Shown here one piece after another: positions 8,517 through 16,980 of a DNA stretch of 64,000 bases. The stretch is from positions 334,966-398,965 of the forward strand of contig NZ_JFKA01000005.1 of assembly GCF_002115755.1 (NCBI RefSeq), given 5' to 3'. The translations under genes were made by a program, and so were the position numbers. Position 1 is the first letter of the stretch; every line of letters starts with the position of its first letter. Origin of the DNA: Thalassospira mesophila (GTDB taxonomy: Bacteria > Pseudomonadota > Alphaproteobacteria > Rhodospirillales > Thalassospiraceae). The notes under the pieces were generated by a model that had not been told where the DNA came from, made no database searches, and saw only the letters and a program-made list of their open reading frames with translations.

Positions 8517-9454
8517 TTATCCATCGCCTCGACAACGCTAACAGCGGCCGCAAAATCTTCCAGCGCATGACCGACCGATTTAAACACCGTACATTCATCA
8601 TCGGACTGACGACCTTTAACCGTACCGCGTGTCAGATCGAACAGGTCGCCAATGATATCGTTTTTGCTGATGGCACCAGACTGAATGGCCTGCACCACAT
8701 CGCCGCCTTCGGCCGATGCGCCATCAAAACTGTCGACATAGACGCGGCATTTTTTCATCACATCATCATCGGTTTCGCGCATGGTGGGTTTGAACGCCCC
8801 AACAAGGTCAACATGAACACCCCCGGGCAGCCATGCCCCGCGCACCAGCGGTTCGGTGCTGAGCGTAGCGCACGAAATGATATCGGCGGTTTTGCACGCC
8901 GCTTCCAGATCATCAGTGCCAGATGCTTCAAACCCCAAAAGTTCAACTTCACGCGCCAGCGTTACTGCCTTTTCCGGGCGGCGGTTCCAGATGGTTACTT
9001 TTTTAATCGGGCGGACCGATGCATGGGCTGCAATCAGGTTGGGGGCCATCGCCCCGGTGCCGACCATAACCAGATGGCTGGCATCCTTGCGCGCCAGATA
9101 ATCCGCCGCCAGGGCCGAGGCCGCCGCCGTGCGCCGCGTGGTCAGCCGGGTGCCATCCAGCACCGCCGCAGGCTGGCCGGTGACACCATCCAATAATATG
9201 TAAATACCCGAAACAGCGGGCAGGTTACGTGCGGAATTACCCGGCACGACGGCTGCCACCTTGACCCCGGCAGCACCATCCTTTTCCCACGAAGGCATGA
9301 TCAACAAGGTTGCGTCGTCTTCGCCGGTTCGTTCCATGTTAAAATGGCTGCGAAGCGGCGTTTCACAGCCCTTGGCAAACCAGCGGCGCAGGGCTTCAAC
9401 CATATCGCGCGGGGGAACAGAACGATCAATATCTTCGGCAGTAACGAAACGCAT
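8513..9454 (-). CDS. Ornithine cyclodeaminase / mu-crystallin family
   Basis: 313 aa with the family's Rossmann NAD(P)-binding motif as MVGTGAMAPNLI near residue 130, an upstream TTRRTAAASALAADYLA block, and VDLVGAFKPTMRE near 225. Members convert ornithine to proline with ammonia loss, or act as ketimine reductases or amino-acid dehydrogenases (alanine dehydrogenase type). It lies after the Liv-type ABC operon and arylformamidase-like gene on the same strand, separated by 137 bases, and overlaps the thioesterase gene. The exact reaction cannot be told from the sequence. Confidence 0.85.
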   Translation of the reverse strand: MRFVTAEDIDRSVPPRDMVEALRRWFAKGCETPLRSHFNMERTGEDDATLLIMPSWEKDGAAGVKVAAVVPGNSARNLPAVSGIYILLDGVTGQPAAVLDGTRLTTRRTAAASALAADYLARKDASHLVMVGTGAMAPNLIAAHASVRPIKKVTIWNRRPEKAVTLAREVELLGFEASGTDDLEAACKTADIISCATLSTEPLVRGAWLPGGVHVDLVGAFKPTMRETDDDVMKKCRVYVDSFDGASAEGGDVVQAIQSGAISKNDIIGDLFDLTRGTVKGRQSDDECTVFKSVGHALEDFAAAVSVVEAMDK

Positions 9455-9591
9455 GGGGCCTACCTGTAAAGTTTGTGATTATTCAATTGGTAACGCAAGT
9501 TTACCTTAGCATATCGGGCCCCCAACGTCACCGCATGTTGCCCCGAATATCACATGTAAAACAGGTGTTTTCGTGCCGTTTCCCGGCGGTA

Positions 9592-10440
9592 TCAGCCGAT
9601 AATTCGCTTAAGGTTGCCATATAGCGCCCCATCGCGAAGATAGAGTTCTTCCAGCACGGTAAAATGATTGGCACCCCATGCCTGATGTACCGGCACAATC
9701 AACCCGGACTTGGCACAATAGGCGGCATAAACCTGGCTTTGACGGACAAATTCCGGGGTTTCGACCGCACCAACCACCAGCATCATTTTAACCCCGACCG
9801 GCACCGCGTCCAGCATGGGGGAATTATCGGCCGCACTGTCTTCGGTCAGGCGGATATCGCCATTCATGCTGGTGAAACGCAGTGGTTCCAGGTCAAACAC
9901 ACCCGAAACCGGTACCGCGGCATTAAACGGCGTGGCATCGCCAATTTCGCTTTCCCAGTCATGGGCGGCCAAACGGGCCACAATTTGCCCACCTGCCGAA
10001 TGGCCGGAAATGCTTAACCGGTCGCGGTCACCATTAAAATCGTCGATATGTTCGTAAACATATTTAATGCAGCGAACGGCCTGATCTGTAATTTCGTCAA
10101 CGGTAACATCCGGGCACAAATCGTAATTGGCGCAAATCACCGTGTAACCGTCGGCCACCAGATCGCGGACAATAAAGGTATAATCTTTTTTGTCCTGGCT
10201 GCGCCAATAACCGCCGTGGAAAAACACATGGATCGGTGCATTGGGGCTTGTGGCTGGAAAAACATCAAAGGTTTCCTTCGGGCCCGGTCCAAACCGCACA
10301 TCGGACTGGTGATCAAGCTTTGCCCGCACATCATTTGATGCCGCAACGAAGCGGGCGAAATGATCGGCGAAATCCGGTACTGTTTCGCGCGGATTATACT
10401 GCCACTCAACTTCTGCTTCTGTAAAACCGCCCCAGCCCAT
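9592..10440 (-). CDS. Alpha/beta hydrolase, arylformamidase-like
   Basis: 282 aa from the ATG at 10440 (AGGGA upstream); a TTG at 10482 would overlap livF and has poorer support. The oxyanion-hole motif HGGYWR near residue 75 and the nucleophile elbow SGHSAGG near 140 are the combination seen in kynurenine formamidase-like (KFA) hydrolases. The protein follows livF by 31 bases and is probably the last gene of the importer operon, so it may act on the imported compound. No tryptophan-catabolism genes are nearby, so kynurenine formation is not supported. Confidence 0.82.
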   Translation of the reverse strand: MGWGGFTEAEVEWQYNPRETVPDFADHFARFVAASNDVRAKLDHQSDVRFGPGPKETFDVFPATSPNAPIHVFFHGGYWRSQDKKDYTFIVRDLVADGYTVICANYDLCPDVTVDEITDQAVRCIKYVYEHIDDFNGDRDRLSISGHSAGGQIVARLAAHDWESEIGDATPFNAAVPVSGVFDLEPLRFTSMNGDIRLTEDSAADNSPMLDAVPVGVKMMLVVGAVETPEFVRQSQVYAAYCAKSGLIVPVHQAWGANHFTVLEELYLRDGALYGNLKRIIG

Positions 10441-10471
10441 CGATATTTTCCCTGCTTTAAAATGCCCGTTG

Positions 10472-11158
10472 TTAAATTCCAAGATGATTTTTCTTTATTT
10501 CCGGGGCATTTGCAAATTGTTCAGAAGAACCATTCCAGACAATCTTGCCTTTTTCCAGCACATAATGACGATCACACACCGCCATTAACGCATCAAGATT
10601 GCCATCAATGATCAAAACGGTTTGGGCCAGGTCACGCAATTTGCGAATACAGGCCCAGATATCGGTCCTGATCACCGGGGCAAGACCTTCACTGGCTTCA
10701 TCGAAAATCAGCAAATCGGGATTGGTTAAAAGCGCGCGGCCAATCGCCAGCATTTGCTGCTCGCCCCCCGATAGCTGATTGCCCATATTATTCTGCCGTT
10801 CGGCAAGCCGTGGGAAAAGGCCATATATTTTTGCCAGATCCCACCCCTGCCCGCGTGAAGTTGCAATCAGGTTTTCGCGCACCGACAAATTCGGGAAAAT
10901 CTGCCGCCCTTCGGGCACCAGACCAATGCCCGCACGGGCAATGCGAAAAGATTTTTGGCGCGAAATATCCTGCCCCTTGAACCGAATGGTGCCAGCCCTG
11001 GCCGGGGTTAACCCCATTATGGATCGAACGGCGGTGGTTTTACCCATGCCATTGCGACCCAAAAGACTGACGATTTCGCCTTGGCCGACTTGCATATTCA
11101 CGCCAAATAACACCTGGCTGCTGCCATAGCAGGTTTCGACATTCTGAAGTTCCAGCAT
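10472..11158 (-). CDS. livF: Branched-chain amino-acid-type ABC importer ATPase, LivF
   Basis: 228 aa ATPase with Walker A GRNGMGKTT (near 34), Q-loop region VPEGRQIFPNLSV, signature LSGGEQQML (near 133) and Walker B LLIFDEASEGLAP (near 152). The EGLAP tail is typical of LivF. After Walker B the usual VEQN stretch reads IIDGN, so the switch region is unusual but LivF proteins generally lack the canonical His there. The start codon overlaps the livG stop by one base. It works with LivG, LivM, LivH and the binding protein encoded upstream. Confidence 0.92.
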   Translation of the reverse strand: MLELQNVETCYGSSQVLFGVNMQVGQGEIVSLLGRNGMGKTTAVRSIMGLTPARAGTIRFKGQDISRQKSFRIARAGIGLVPEGRQIFPNLSVRENLIATSRGQGWDLAKIYGLFPRLAERQNNMGNQLSGGEQQMLAIGRALLTNPDLLIFDEASEGLAPVIRTDIWACIRKLRDLAQTVLIIDGNLDALMAVCDRHYVLEKGKIVWNGSSEQFANAPEIKKNHLGI

Positions 11159-11919
11159 CAGTACCCCTCCGCCAGATAGGCTTTTTGAACGTCTTCATTG
11201 TCGCGCACATCATCGACACTGCCCGATGCGATCATGGCCCCGTTGACCAGAACCGAAATCACATCGGCGAGCCGAAAAACAATATTCATGTCGTGCTCAA
11301 CCAGCAAAATTGCGAAATCGGGCTTCAGTTTTTCCAAAAGTTCGGCCAGTTGATTACTTTCAGTTGGCCCCATGCCCGCCATTGGCTCGTCTAGCAACAA
11401 AACCTTTGGTTCCAACGCCAATGCCATGGCAATTTCCAGCTGGCGTTTCTGCCCGTGCGACAAATCGGCTGCACGGCGGGATGCAAAACCGCCCAATCCA
11501 ACCTGCTCAAGCAACGCCATTGCCCGTTGATTAATCCCGGCATCGCGCGAAACCGCACGCCAGAATGAAAAATGATGCCGGGTGCGTGATTGCACCGCCA
11601 CGGCGACATTTTCGGCCACCGTGAAATCATCAAATATCGCAGTGATTTGAAACGACCGCGCCACCCCCATCCGGGCGCGCCAGGGCATCGAAAAACGGGT
11701 AATATCCTGCCCGTCAAACCAGACCTGCCCGTCATCGGGGCGTAATTCGCCCGACAATTGCGACAGGGCCGTGGTTTTACCGGCCCCATTGGGGCCGATC
11801 AGGGCATGGATTTTGCCAGTTTCAAGCTGGATCGATAAATCATCGGTGGCGCGCAAACCGCCATAGCTTTTGTAAAGGTTGCGCGCTTCAAACACCGGGC
11901 GACCTTGCACATTATCCAT
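11158..11919 (-). CDS. livG: Branched-chain amino-acid-type ABC importer ATPase, LivG
   Basis: 253 aa with Walker A GPNGAGKTT near residue 42, signature LSHGQKRQLEIAMALA (the SHGQ variant typical of LivG), Walker B VLLLDEPMAGMGP and the H-loop VEHDM. The second nucleotide-binding subunit of a high-affinity polar amino-acid or amide importer. It overlaps livM by 8 bases upstream and livF by one base downstream. Confidence 0.92.
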   Translation of the reverse strand: MDNVQGRPVFEARNLYKSYGGLRATDDLSIQLETGKIHALIGPNGAGKTTALSQLSGELRPDDGQVWFDGQDITRFSMPWRARMGVARSFQITAIFDDFTVAENVAVAVQSRTRHHFSFWRAVSRDAGINQRAMALLEQVGLGGFASRRAADLSHGQKRQLEIAMALALEPKVLLLDEPMAGMGPTESNQLAELLEKLKPDFAILLVEHDMNIVFRLADVISVLVNGAMIASGSVDDVRDNEDVQKAYLAEGY

Positions 11920-12919
11920 GATCGCCCCCTGACTTTACCGTTGTTTTGCCCGCGCCCGACAGAAAACCAACAATGCCCCCGCGAAAAAACACCACGACCA
12001 ATATCAAAACCGGGCCTAAAATGACCTGCCAGTGTTCGGTAAAGGACACCAGGCTTTCTTCCATTAAAAACAGCGCCAAGGCCCCGTATATTGGCCCGAC
12101 CAGGGTGCCCAGCCCGCCCAGAATAACAATCACCATCAATTCGCCCGACCGCGACCAGTGCAAAAGCCCGGGACTGACAAATTCGGAATGATTGGCAATT
12201 AACGCCCCGGCCAACCCGCCAATGGCGGCGGAAATGCAAAACGCGGTTAGCTTATAAAGCAGCGGGTCATAGCCAAGGGCGCGCATGCGGCGTTCGTTTT
12301 GTTTACAACCGATAACAACCCGGCCAAACCGCGATCCGACAAGGCGGGATAGCAAAAACCACACCGCCAGCAAAATGGCAAAACACAGATAATAAAATGT
12401 ATCGCGGTCATACAGATCAAGGCCCGGAATGACGTTGCGATCCCACAGCGATAATCCGTCTGCCCCACCATATTGCGACAGGGACACAAAGAAAAAATAG
12501 AATAACTGGGCAAAGGCCAGCGTGATCATGATGAAATAAACACCCGAGGTGCGCAGGCTGATCAAACCAATAATCAGCCCGAAAAATGCCGCCACCAGCA
12601 TCGCCAGCGGCCAGACAACAAAGGCGTCGTTACTGCCCGTCCAGCCAAAAATAAAGTCGCTGCCATCAAACGCATGGGTGCCCAAAATACCCGCTGTATA
12701 GGCGCCGATGCCAAAAAAAGCCGCATGACCAAAACTGACCATACCGCCAAAACCAATGATCAGATCCAGCCCGACCGCGGCCACTGCATAAATAACCGCG
12801 CGGTTAAACATCGTAATTAAAAACGCATTATCAAACGCATGTGCCACCGGCGGCACCAGTGCCAACAATACAAAAATCGCCAATGTCGCCCAGCCTTGGC
12901 GTGAAATGTTTTTAACCAT
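11912..12919 (-). CDS. livM: Branched-chain amino-acid-type ABC importer permease, LivM
   Basis: 335 aa, strongly hydrophobic, with about 8-10 membrane segments. LivM landmarks: LIIGFGGMVSFGHAAFFGIGAY-type region near residues 50-75 and GGLGTLVGPIYGA near 275. It starts 8 bases inside livH and stops inside livG, a tightly coupled order. Forms the inner-membrane channel with LivH. Confidence 0.92.
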   Translation of the reverse strand: MVKNISRQGWATLAIFVLLALVPPVAHAFDNAFLITMFNRAVIYAVAAVGLDLIIGFGGMVSFGHAAFFGIGAYTAGILGTHAFDGSDFIFGWTGSNDAFVVWPLAMLVAAFFGLIIGLISLRTSGVYFIMITLAFAQLFYFFFVSLSQYGGADGLSLWDRNVIPGLDLYDRDTFYYLCFAILLAVWFLLSRLVGSRFGRVVIGCKQNERRMRALGYDPLLYKLTAFCISAAIGGLAGALIANHSEFVSPGLLHWSRSGELMVIVILGGLGTLVGPIYGALALFLMEESLVSFTEHWQVILGPVLILVVVFFRGGIVGFLSGAGKTTVKSGGDHG

Positions 12920-13826
12920 GTGTCTGGAACAACCCCCGGGGACGGAAGGCCAGAGCCACGGCCATTAAAATATAAATCATCATCGATGCCAGTGACGCGC
13001 CAGCACCATCTGCCACCGATGGCGGCAACCACAAACGCATCAGATCGGGGATATAAACCCGGCCCAGTGTGTCGGTCAGGCCGATTAACAGCGCACCGGC
13101 AACCGCCCCGCGAATGGAGCCTATGCCGCCAATCACAATCACGACAAAGGTCAGGATCAGGATATTTTCCCCCATGCCGGACTGAACAGCACTGAACGGG
13201 GCCGCCATAACACCGGCCAACCCGGCCAGTGCCGCGCCAAAGCCAAACAGCAAGGTATAAAGCAGCGAAATATTAACCCCCAACGCACCAATCATTTCGC
13301 GGTTGGATGCCCCGGCCCGTATCCACATGCCAATACGGGTTTTCATTACCAGAAAATACAAAAAGCCCGTCACCAGAATGCCGGTGGCGATAACGGCCAG
13401 ACGAAATGCCGGGTACGGTGCACCGGGAATAATTTCGACCGTGCCCGATAAAAATGCCGGCGGGTCCATGGCAATGGGCTGGCGACCCCAAATGATACTA
13501 ACCATTTCATTAAAAAACAAAATCAGGCCAAAGGTTGCCAATACCTGATCCAGATGGTCGCGGCGATAAAGCCTGCGCATGATGACAAATTCCATCACCA
13601 TCCCGGTCAGAGCGGCGGCGGCAACCCCGGCCAAAAGACCCAGAAAAAAGCCCGAGCCATGGGCAATGGCGGTCGCCCCGACATAGGCGCCGACCATAAA
13701 CAGCGACCCGTGGGCCAGATTGATCAGGTTCATGATCCCGAAAATCAGGGTCAATCCCGATGCCATCAAAAGCAGGGTCACGCCAAATTGCAGCCCGTTC
13801 AAAAGCTGTTCTAGAAACAAAAGCAT
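12912..13826 (-). CDS. livH: Branched-chain amino-acid-type ABC importer permease, LivH
   Basis: 304 aa from ATG 13826 (MLLFLEQLLNGLQFG is the usual LivH N-terminus; an in-frame upstream codon would add an alien leader). Family motifs: LTLIFGIMNLINLAHGS near residue 25, GILVTGFLYFLVMKTRIGMWIRA-type loop near 185-205, and GGIGSIRGAVAGALLIG near 235. Membrane subunit paired with LivM. It follows the binding-protein gene after a 77-base gap containing a stem-loop. Confidence 0.92.
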   Translation of the reverse strand: MLLFLEQLLNGLQFGVTLLLMASGLTLIFGIMNLINLAHGSLFMVGAYVGATAIAHGSGFFLGLLAGVAAAALTGMVMEFVIMRRLYRRDHLDQVLATFGLILFFNEMVSIIWGRQPIAMDPPAFLSGTVEIIPGAPYPAFRLAVIATGILVTGFLYFLVMKTRIGMWIRAGASNREMIGALGVNISLLYTLLFGFGAALAGLAGVMAAPFSAVQSGMGENILILTFVVIVIGGIGSIRGAVAGALLIGLTDTLGRVYIPDLMRLWLPPSVADGAGASLASMMIYILMAVALAFRPRGLFQTHG

Positions 13827-13855
13827 GATTATTTTCCGGTGCAAATGCGAAAACG

Positions 13856-13882
13856 CAGTGGCCGGCACAAGACCGGCCACTG
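13856..13882 (-). terminator. Stem-loop between binding-protein gene and livH
   Basis: CAGTGGCCGG (13856-13865) pairs perfectly with CCGGCCACTG (13873-13882) over a 7-base loop, starting 22 bases after the binding-protein stop on the minus strand. It is followed on that strand by CGTTTTCG, a short T-run. Likely an attenuator or 3'-end stabiliser that raises binding-protein mRNA over the membrane subunits. Confidence 0.6.
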
Positions 13883-13903
13883 GTTAAATTGCGCGGGGTA
13901 AAA

Positions 13904-15094
13904 TTACATTTTGCACTCGGAGGCGTAGGCATCGACATGGTTTGAAAAAACCTTGCCAACCAGCTTGTTGGTATAGCCCCCATCCGGGTCGGCAACGACT
14001 TCGCGCACGTAAAAATCCTGGATCGGGTGATTGTTATTGCCAAATTTGAAGTTGCCACGCACCGAGGAGAAATCGGCCTTTTTCAAAGCCGCGCGGAAAT
14101 CATCTTTTTTCGACATATCCCCACCCACGGCAGAAATGGCACTGCCAATAAGGTTGGCCGCATCATAGCCCTGCACCGAATACAGGCTGGGTTTCGCACC
14201 ATATTTGGCAAAATAACCGGCCACGAACTTTTTCGAGGCGGCGTTATCCATATCGGGCGACCAATGCGAGGTGTTTTTCATGCCAACGGCGGCTTCACCA
14301 ACGGCATCAACCAAATGTTCATCGGCGGAAAAGGCCGGGCCAAACAACGGAATTTCATCTTTCAAACCGGCTTGGGCATATTGTTTGATAAAATTAATGC
14401 CCATGCCGCCGGGATAGAAGAAAAACACGGCATCGGGTTTTGCCGCGCGCAAAGATGCAATTTCGGCAGCATAATCGGTTTGACCCAGTTTGGTGTAAAC
14501 CTCGTCAGCAATATCGCCTTTGTAATACCGCTTAAAGCCTGCCAGAGCATCTTTACCGGCCGGGTAATTCGGGGCCAGCAGGTAAACTTTTTTAAAGCCC
14601 TGATCCTGAACATACTGGCCCATGGCTTCGTGAATATTGTCGTTCTGGTAGGCGGCATTAAAATAATTGGCATTGCACTTCGCACCCGCCAGCGCACTGG
14701 GGCCGGCATTGGTTGAAATGTAAATCATGCCGTCGCGCACCACCTTGGGCACAACGGCCATCGCGACATTGGAAAAGATAATGCCGGTCATCAGATCAAC
14801 ATGTTCGCTTTCCATCATGCGGGTGGCAATCTGGCGGGCACTTTCGGGTTTTAGCCCGTCATCCTCTACGATCAGATCAATATCCGCCCCGCCCAATTTG
14901 CCGTCATGTTCGGAAATCGCCAGTTCAAACCCCTTGCGCATATCATCGCCCAAATACCCGGCACCGGTTGAAAGGGTGGTGATCATGCCAATTTTAACCG
15001 GCTCGGCCGCCTGCGCAGAAATCCCCGCCGCACAGGTGCCCATCAACAATGCCGCCGCCCCCAAAAGGGCCGCCTTTTTTCTTTTTGCCAACAT
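13904..15094 (-). CDS. livK: Liv-type ABC importer periplasmic binding protein
   Basis: 396 aa with an N-terminal signal peptide (Lys-rich start, hydrophobic core, AxA-like cleavage after ISAQA, near residue 30). The mature start PVKIGMITTLSTGAGYLGDDMRKGFELA matches the peripheral-binding-protein type I fold used by Leu/Ile/Val, amide and aromatic-compound importers. First gene of the operon binding protein-livH-livM-livG-livF-hydrolase. Ligand specificity cannot be read from the sequence; the branched-chain label is a family name and an amide or aromatic ligand is equally possible. Confidence 0.85.
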   Translation of the reverse strand: MLAKRKKAALLGAAALLMGTCAAGISAQAAEPVKIGMITTLSTGAGYLGDDMRKGFELAISEHDGKLGGADIDLIVEDDGLKPESARQIATRMMESEHVDLMTGIIFSNVAMAVVPKVVRDGMIYISTNAGPSALAGAKCNANYFNAAYQNDNIHEAMGQYVQDQGFKKVYLLAPNYPAGKDALAGFKRYYKGDIADEVYTKLGQTDYAAEIASLRAAKPDAVFFFYPGGMGINFIKQYAQAGLKDEIPLFGPAFSADEHLVDAVGEAAVGMKNTSHWSPDMDNAASKKFVAGYFAKYGAKPSLYSVQGYDAANLIGSAISAVGGDMSKKDDFRAALKKADFSSVRGNFKFGNNNHPIQDFYVREVVADPDGGYTNKLVGKVFSNHVDAYASECKM

Positions 15095-15198
15095 CTTACA
15101 GTCTCCCTGAAACCTGATTTTAAATCGTTTGTTTTTGACTTGTTTTTGTTGCCTTTCTATTCATCCCCAATTCGCTCGCCGTTGCAATAACCAGTTTG

Positions 15199-15242
15199 TT
15201 TAAGCTTAAAGTTTTTTTATTTCTTGTACGTATAAATACGTA
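15199..15242. promoter_or_regulatory. Two palindromes in the divergent promoter
   Basis: TTTAAGCTTAAA (15199-15210) is a perfect 12-base palindrome, and TACGTAT-AA-ATACGTA (15227-15242) a perfect inverted repeat. Both lie between the binding-protein gene (minus) and the SnoaL-like gene (plus). They may be operators for a regulator encoded elsewhere; no regulator gene is adjacent. Confidence 0.4.
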
Positions 15243-15331
15243 TTTTTTGCTCATATTCCTGTCATCAGCCCCGGAAAAATGGCACAGTGCGCCCTTGCAA
15301 AATGTAATACTGCCAAGAACAGGGACCCATT

Positions 15332-15820
15332 ATGACAGCCGATCAAACCTGCCCGTTCCCCACCAAAGACGCCGATCGTAACGCGATTTGGGAAATGCTG
15401 GTCCCGCGCGATATAACTGCCTTTGTGCTGGCCGACTGGGCACTGGTGGAAAACGATTTTGCCGCCAACGGGTTTTATGCCATCGACGCCCACACATCGG
15501 CCAACCCCGATGACTGGACTTTGGCCTTTCCCGACCTGCTCGCCTATCGCGAAACATGGCTTACCCAGGCGCGCGCCGGCCAAAGCACCGACTATGCCGA
15601 ACCGCTTTTTGACGCGATTTTTGCCGCGACCAAACTGGAACATATTGAAATAAACGGCGACCGCGCCCTTGCGCGCAAACATTTTAATGGCAGCATCAAA
15701 AAGGCCGATGGCAGCGAAGACCGCTTGTTGTGGAAAACGCATTATTATTGCCAGAAAGGGGCCGACAAAAAATGGCGCATCACCGGCTTTATCGGCTATT
15801 TGCCCAATAAAGACGTCTGA
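15332..15820 (+). CDS. SnoaL/NTF2-like protein
   Basis: 162-aa soluble protein without signal peptide or membrane segment. The pattern (helical start, EMLVPRDITAFVLADWALVENDF, then beta strands with a WKTHYYCQKG segment) suits the cone-shaped NTF2/SnoaL fold of small cyclases, isomerases and binding proteins. Conserved catalytic residues cannot be assigned. It is monocistronic, with a terminator at 15828-15861, and divergent from the ABC importer operon. Function unknown. Confidence 0.6.
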   Translation: MTADQTCPFPTKDADRNAIWEMLVPRDITAFVLADWALVENDFAANGFYAIDAHTSANPDDWTLAFPDLLAYRETWLTQARAGQSTDYAEPLFDAIFAATKLEHIEINGDRALARKHFNGSIKKADGSEDRLLWKTHYYCQKGADKKWRITGFIGYLPNKDV

Positions 15821-15827
15821 CAATTCA

Positions 15828-15861
15828 AAACGGCATTCCCGATGAAACAGGAATGCCGTTT
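15828..15861 (+). terminator. Rho-independent-type terminator, bidirectional
   Basis: AAACGGCATTCC (15828-15839) pairs with GGAATGCCGTTT (15850-15861), loop 10 bases. A-run before and T-run after serve both the SnoaL-like gene and the convergent DSD1-type gene. Confidence 0.8.
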
Positions 15862-15899
15862 GTTCTGTCACCGGTCATATATCGAAAGCCTGACCGAAA

Positions 15900-16964
15900 T
15901 TAAACCATTTTGCCGCGCGCGGCGACAAAGGCCGGGTTTTCAAAAATGCCATTTCGGCACAATTGAACATAGTCAAACATGTTGCTGACCACGCAGACAT
16001 GGTTGGGAATAATCTGTAACCGCTGGCCAATTTCAAACGGCTGCGTTGCCGGGTCAAACGTTAGAATACCATGTTCCTCGCTCAGCGATTTCACGGTGAC
16101 ATCGCCATGACCAACGACATAGCCAAAATGCTCCAGCCCGAACAAATCCGACGTCAAAGCCTTTGACCCGGCATCGATAATCGCGCGGCCCGGCGCCGGT
16201 AGCGACACGATTTCGGTCAGGACACGCAAGGCGCAATCTTCTTCCAGGCAACCGCCCCGTGCCATCACCGATTTATCGTTATAAATATACGTACCAATAC
16301 GATATTCAGTCACCACCGGAGCCTTATGGGCCTGCCACATATCGGGGGTTCCGCCCGAACTGCGCACCGGGCATTCCAGGTCAAAATTTGCGCATTTAGC
16401 CATGGCATCGCGGAAAAACGTTTCCACCTTTGTCATGCCGCCATTTGGCGGATAGGTCATCAAGCCAACAAACTTCAACCCCGGCAGAGCATCAACGACC
16501 CGCGCCAGATTAGCGGTTTCGGTTGGGGATTGCACCCCGCACCGCCCGGCACCGGTATCGCATTCCACCAGCACTTCCAATGGTTTTTGCCCATCGGCAA
16601 ATGCGCCTGAAAGCCCGCGCGCCACAGTTTCACTGTCAACAACCACACGCAACAGATCGATGCGGTCTGCCAATGTCCGCAATCGTGCCAGCTTGCGCGC
16701 ACCGATAATGTTATAGGTAATCAGAATATCGCCAATGCCCGCATCCGTCATAATTTCGGCTTCGCCGATTTTCTGGCACGTAATGCCCTTTGCCCCGACC
16801 GCAATTTGCTGCAACGCGAAATCGGGGATTTTGTGGGTCTTGATGTGCGGTCGCAAGGCAATATCATGTTCGTCGCAATATTCCTGAAAAGTGCGAATAT
16901 TGCGTTCAACGCAATCAAGATCAACAATGGCGCAGGGCGTGTCGAGTTCGGCAAATTCGGTCAT
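15900..16964 (-). CDS. DSD1 family PLP enzyme (D-serine dehydratase/D-threonine aldolase type)
   Basis: 354 aa from ATG 16964. The alanine-racemase-like barrel carries the PLP lysine in RPHIKTHK (Lys42), and a C-terminal metal pair H-x-C in NHVC (about His321 and Cys323). In this fold-type III family, eukaryotic D-serine dehydratases use His-x-Cys for zinc whereas D-threonine aldolases use His-x-Asp, so the visible pair favours the dehydratase-like branch. It starts 16 bases after the M81 gene stop and belongs to the same operon as the TRAP importer. Substrate is a beta-hydroxy D-amino acid by family; which one is unknown. Confidence 0.82.
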   Translation of the reverse strand: MTEFAELDTPCAIVDLDCVERNIRTFQEYCDEHDIALRPHIKTHKIPDFALQQIAVGAKGITCQKIGEAEIMTDAGIGDILITYNIIGARKLARLRTLADRIDLLRVVVDSETVARGLSGAFADGQKPLEVLVECDTGAGRCGVQSPTETANLARVVDALPGLKFVGLMTYPPNGGMTKVETFFRDAMAKCANFDLECPVRSSGGTPDMWQAHKAPVVTEYRIGTYIYNDKSVMARGGCLEEDCALRVLTEIVSLPAPGRAIIDAGSKALTSDLFGLEHFGYVVGHGDVTVKSLSEEHGILTFDPATQPFEIGQRLQIIPNHVCVVSNMFDYVQLCRNGIFENPAFVAARGKMV

Positions 16965-16980
16965 TCTATACTCGATTTCA

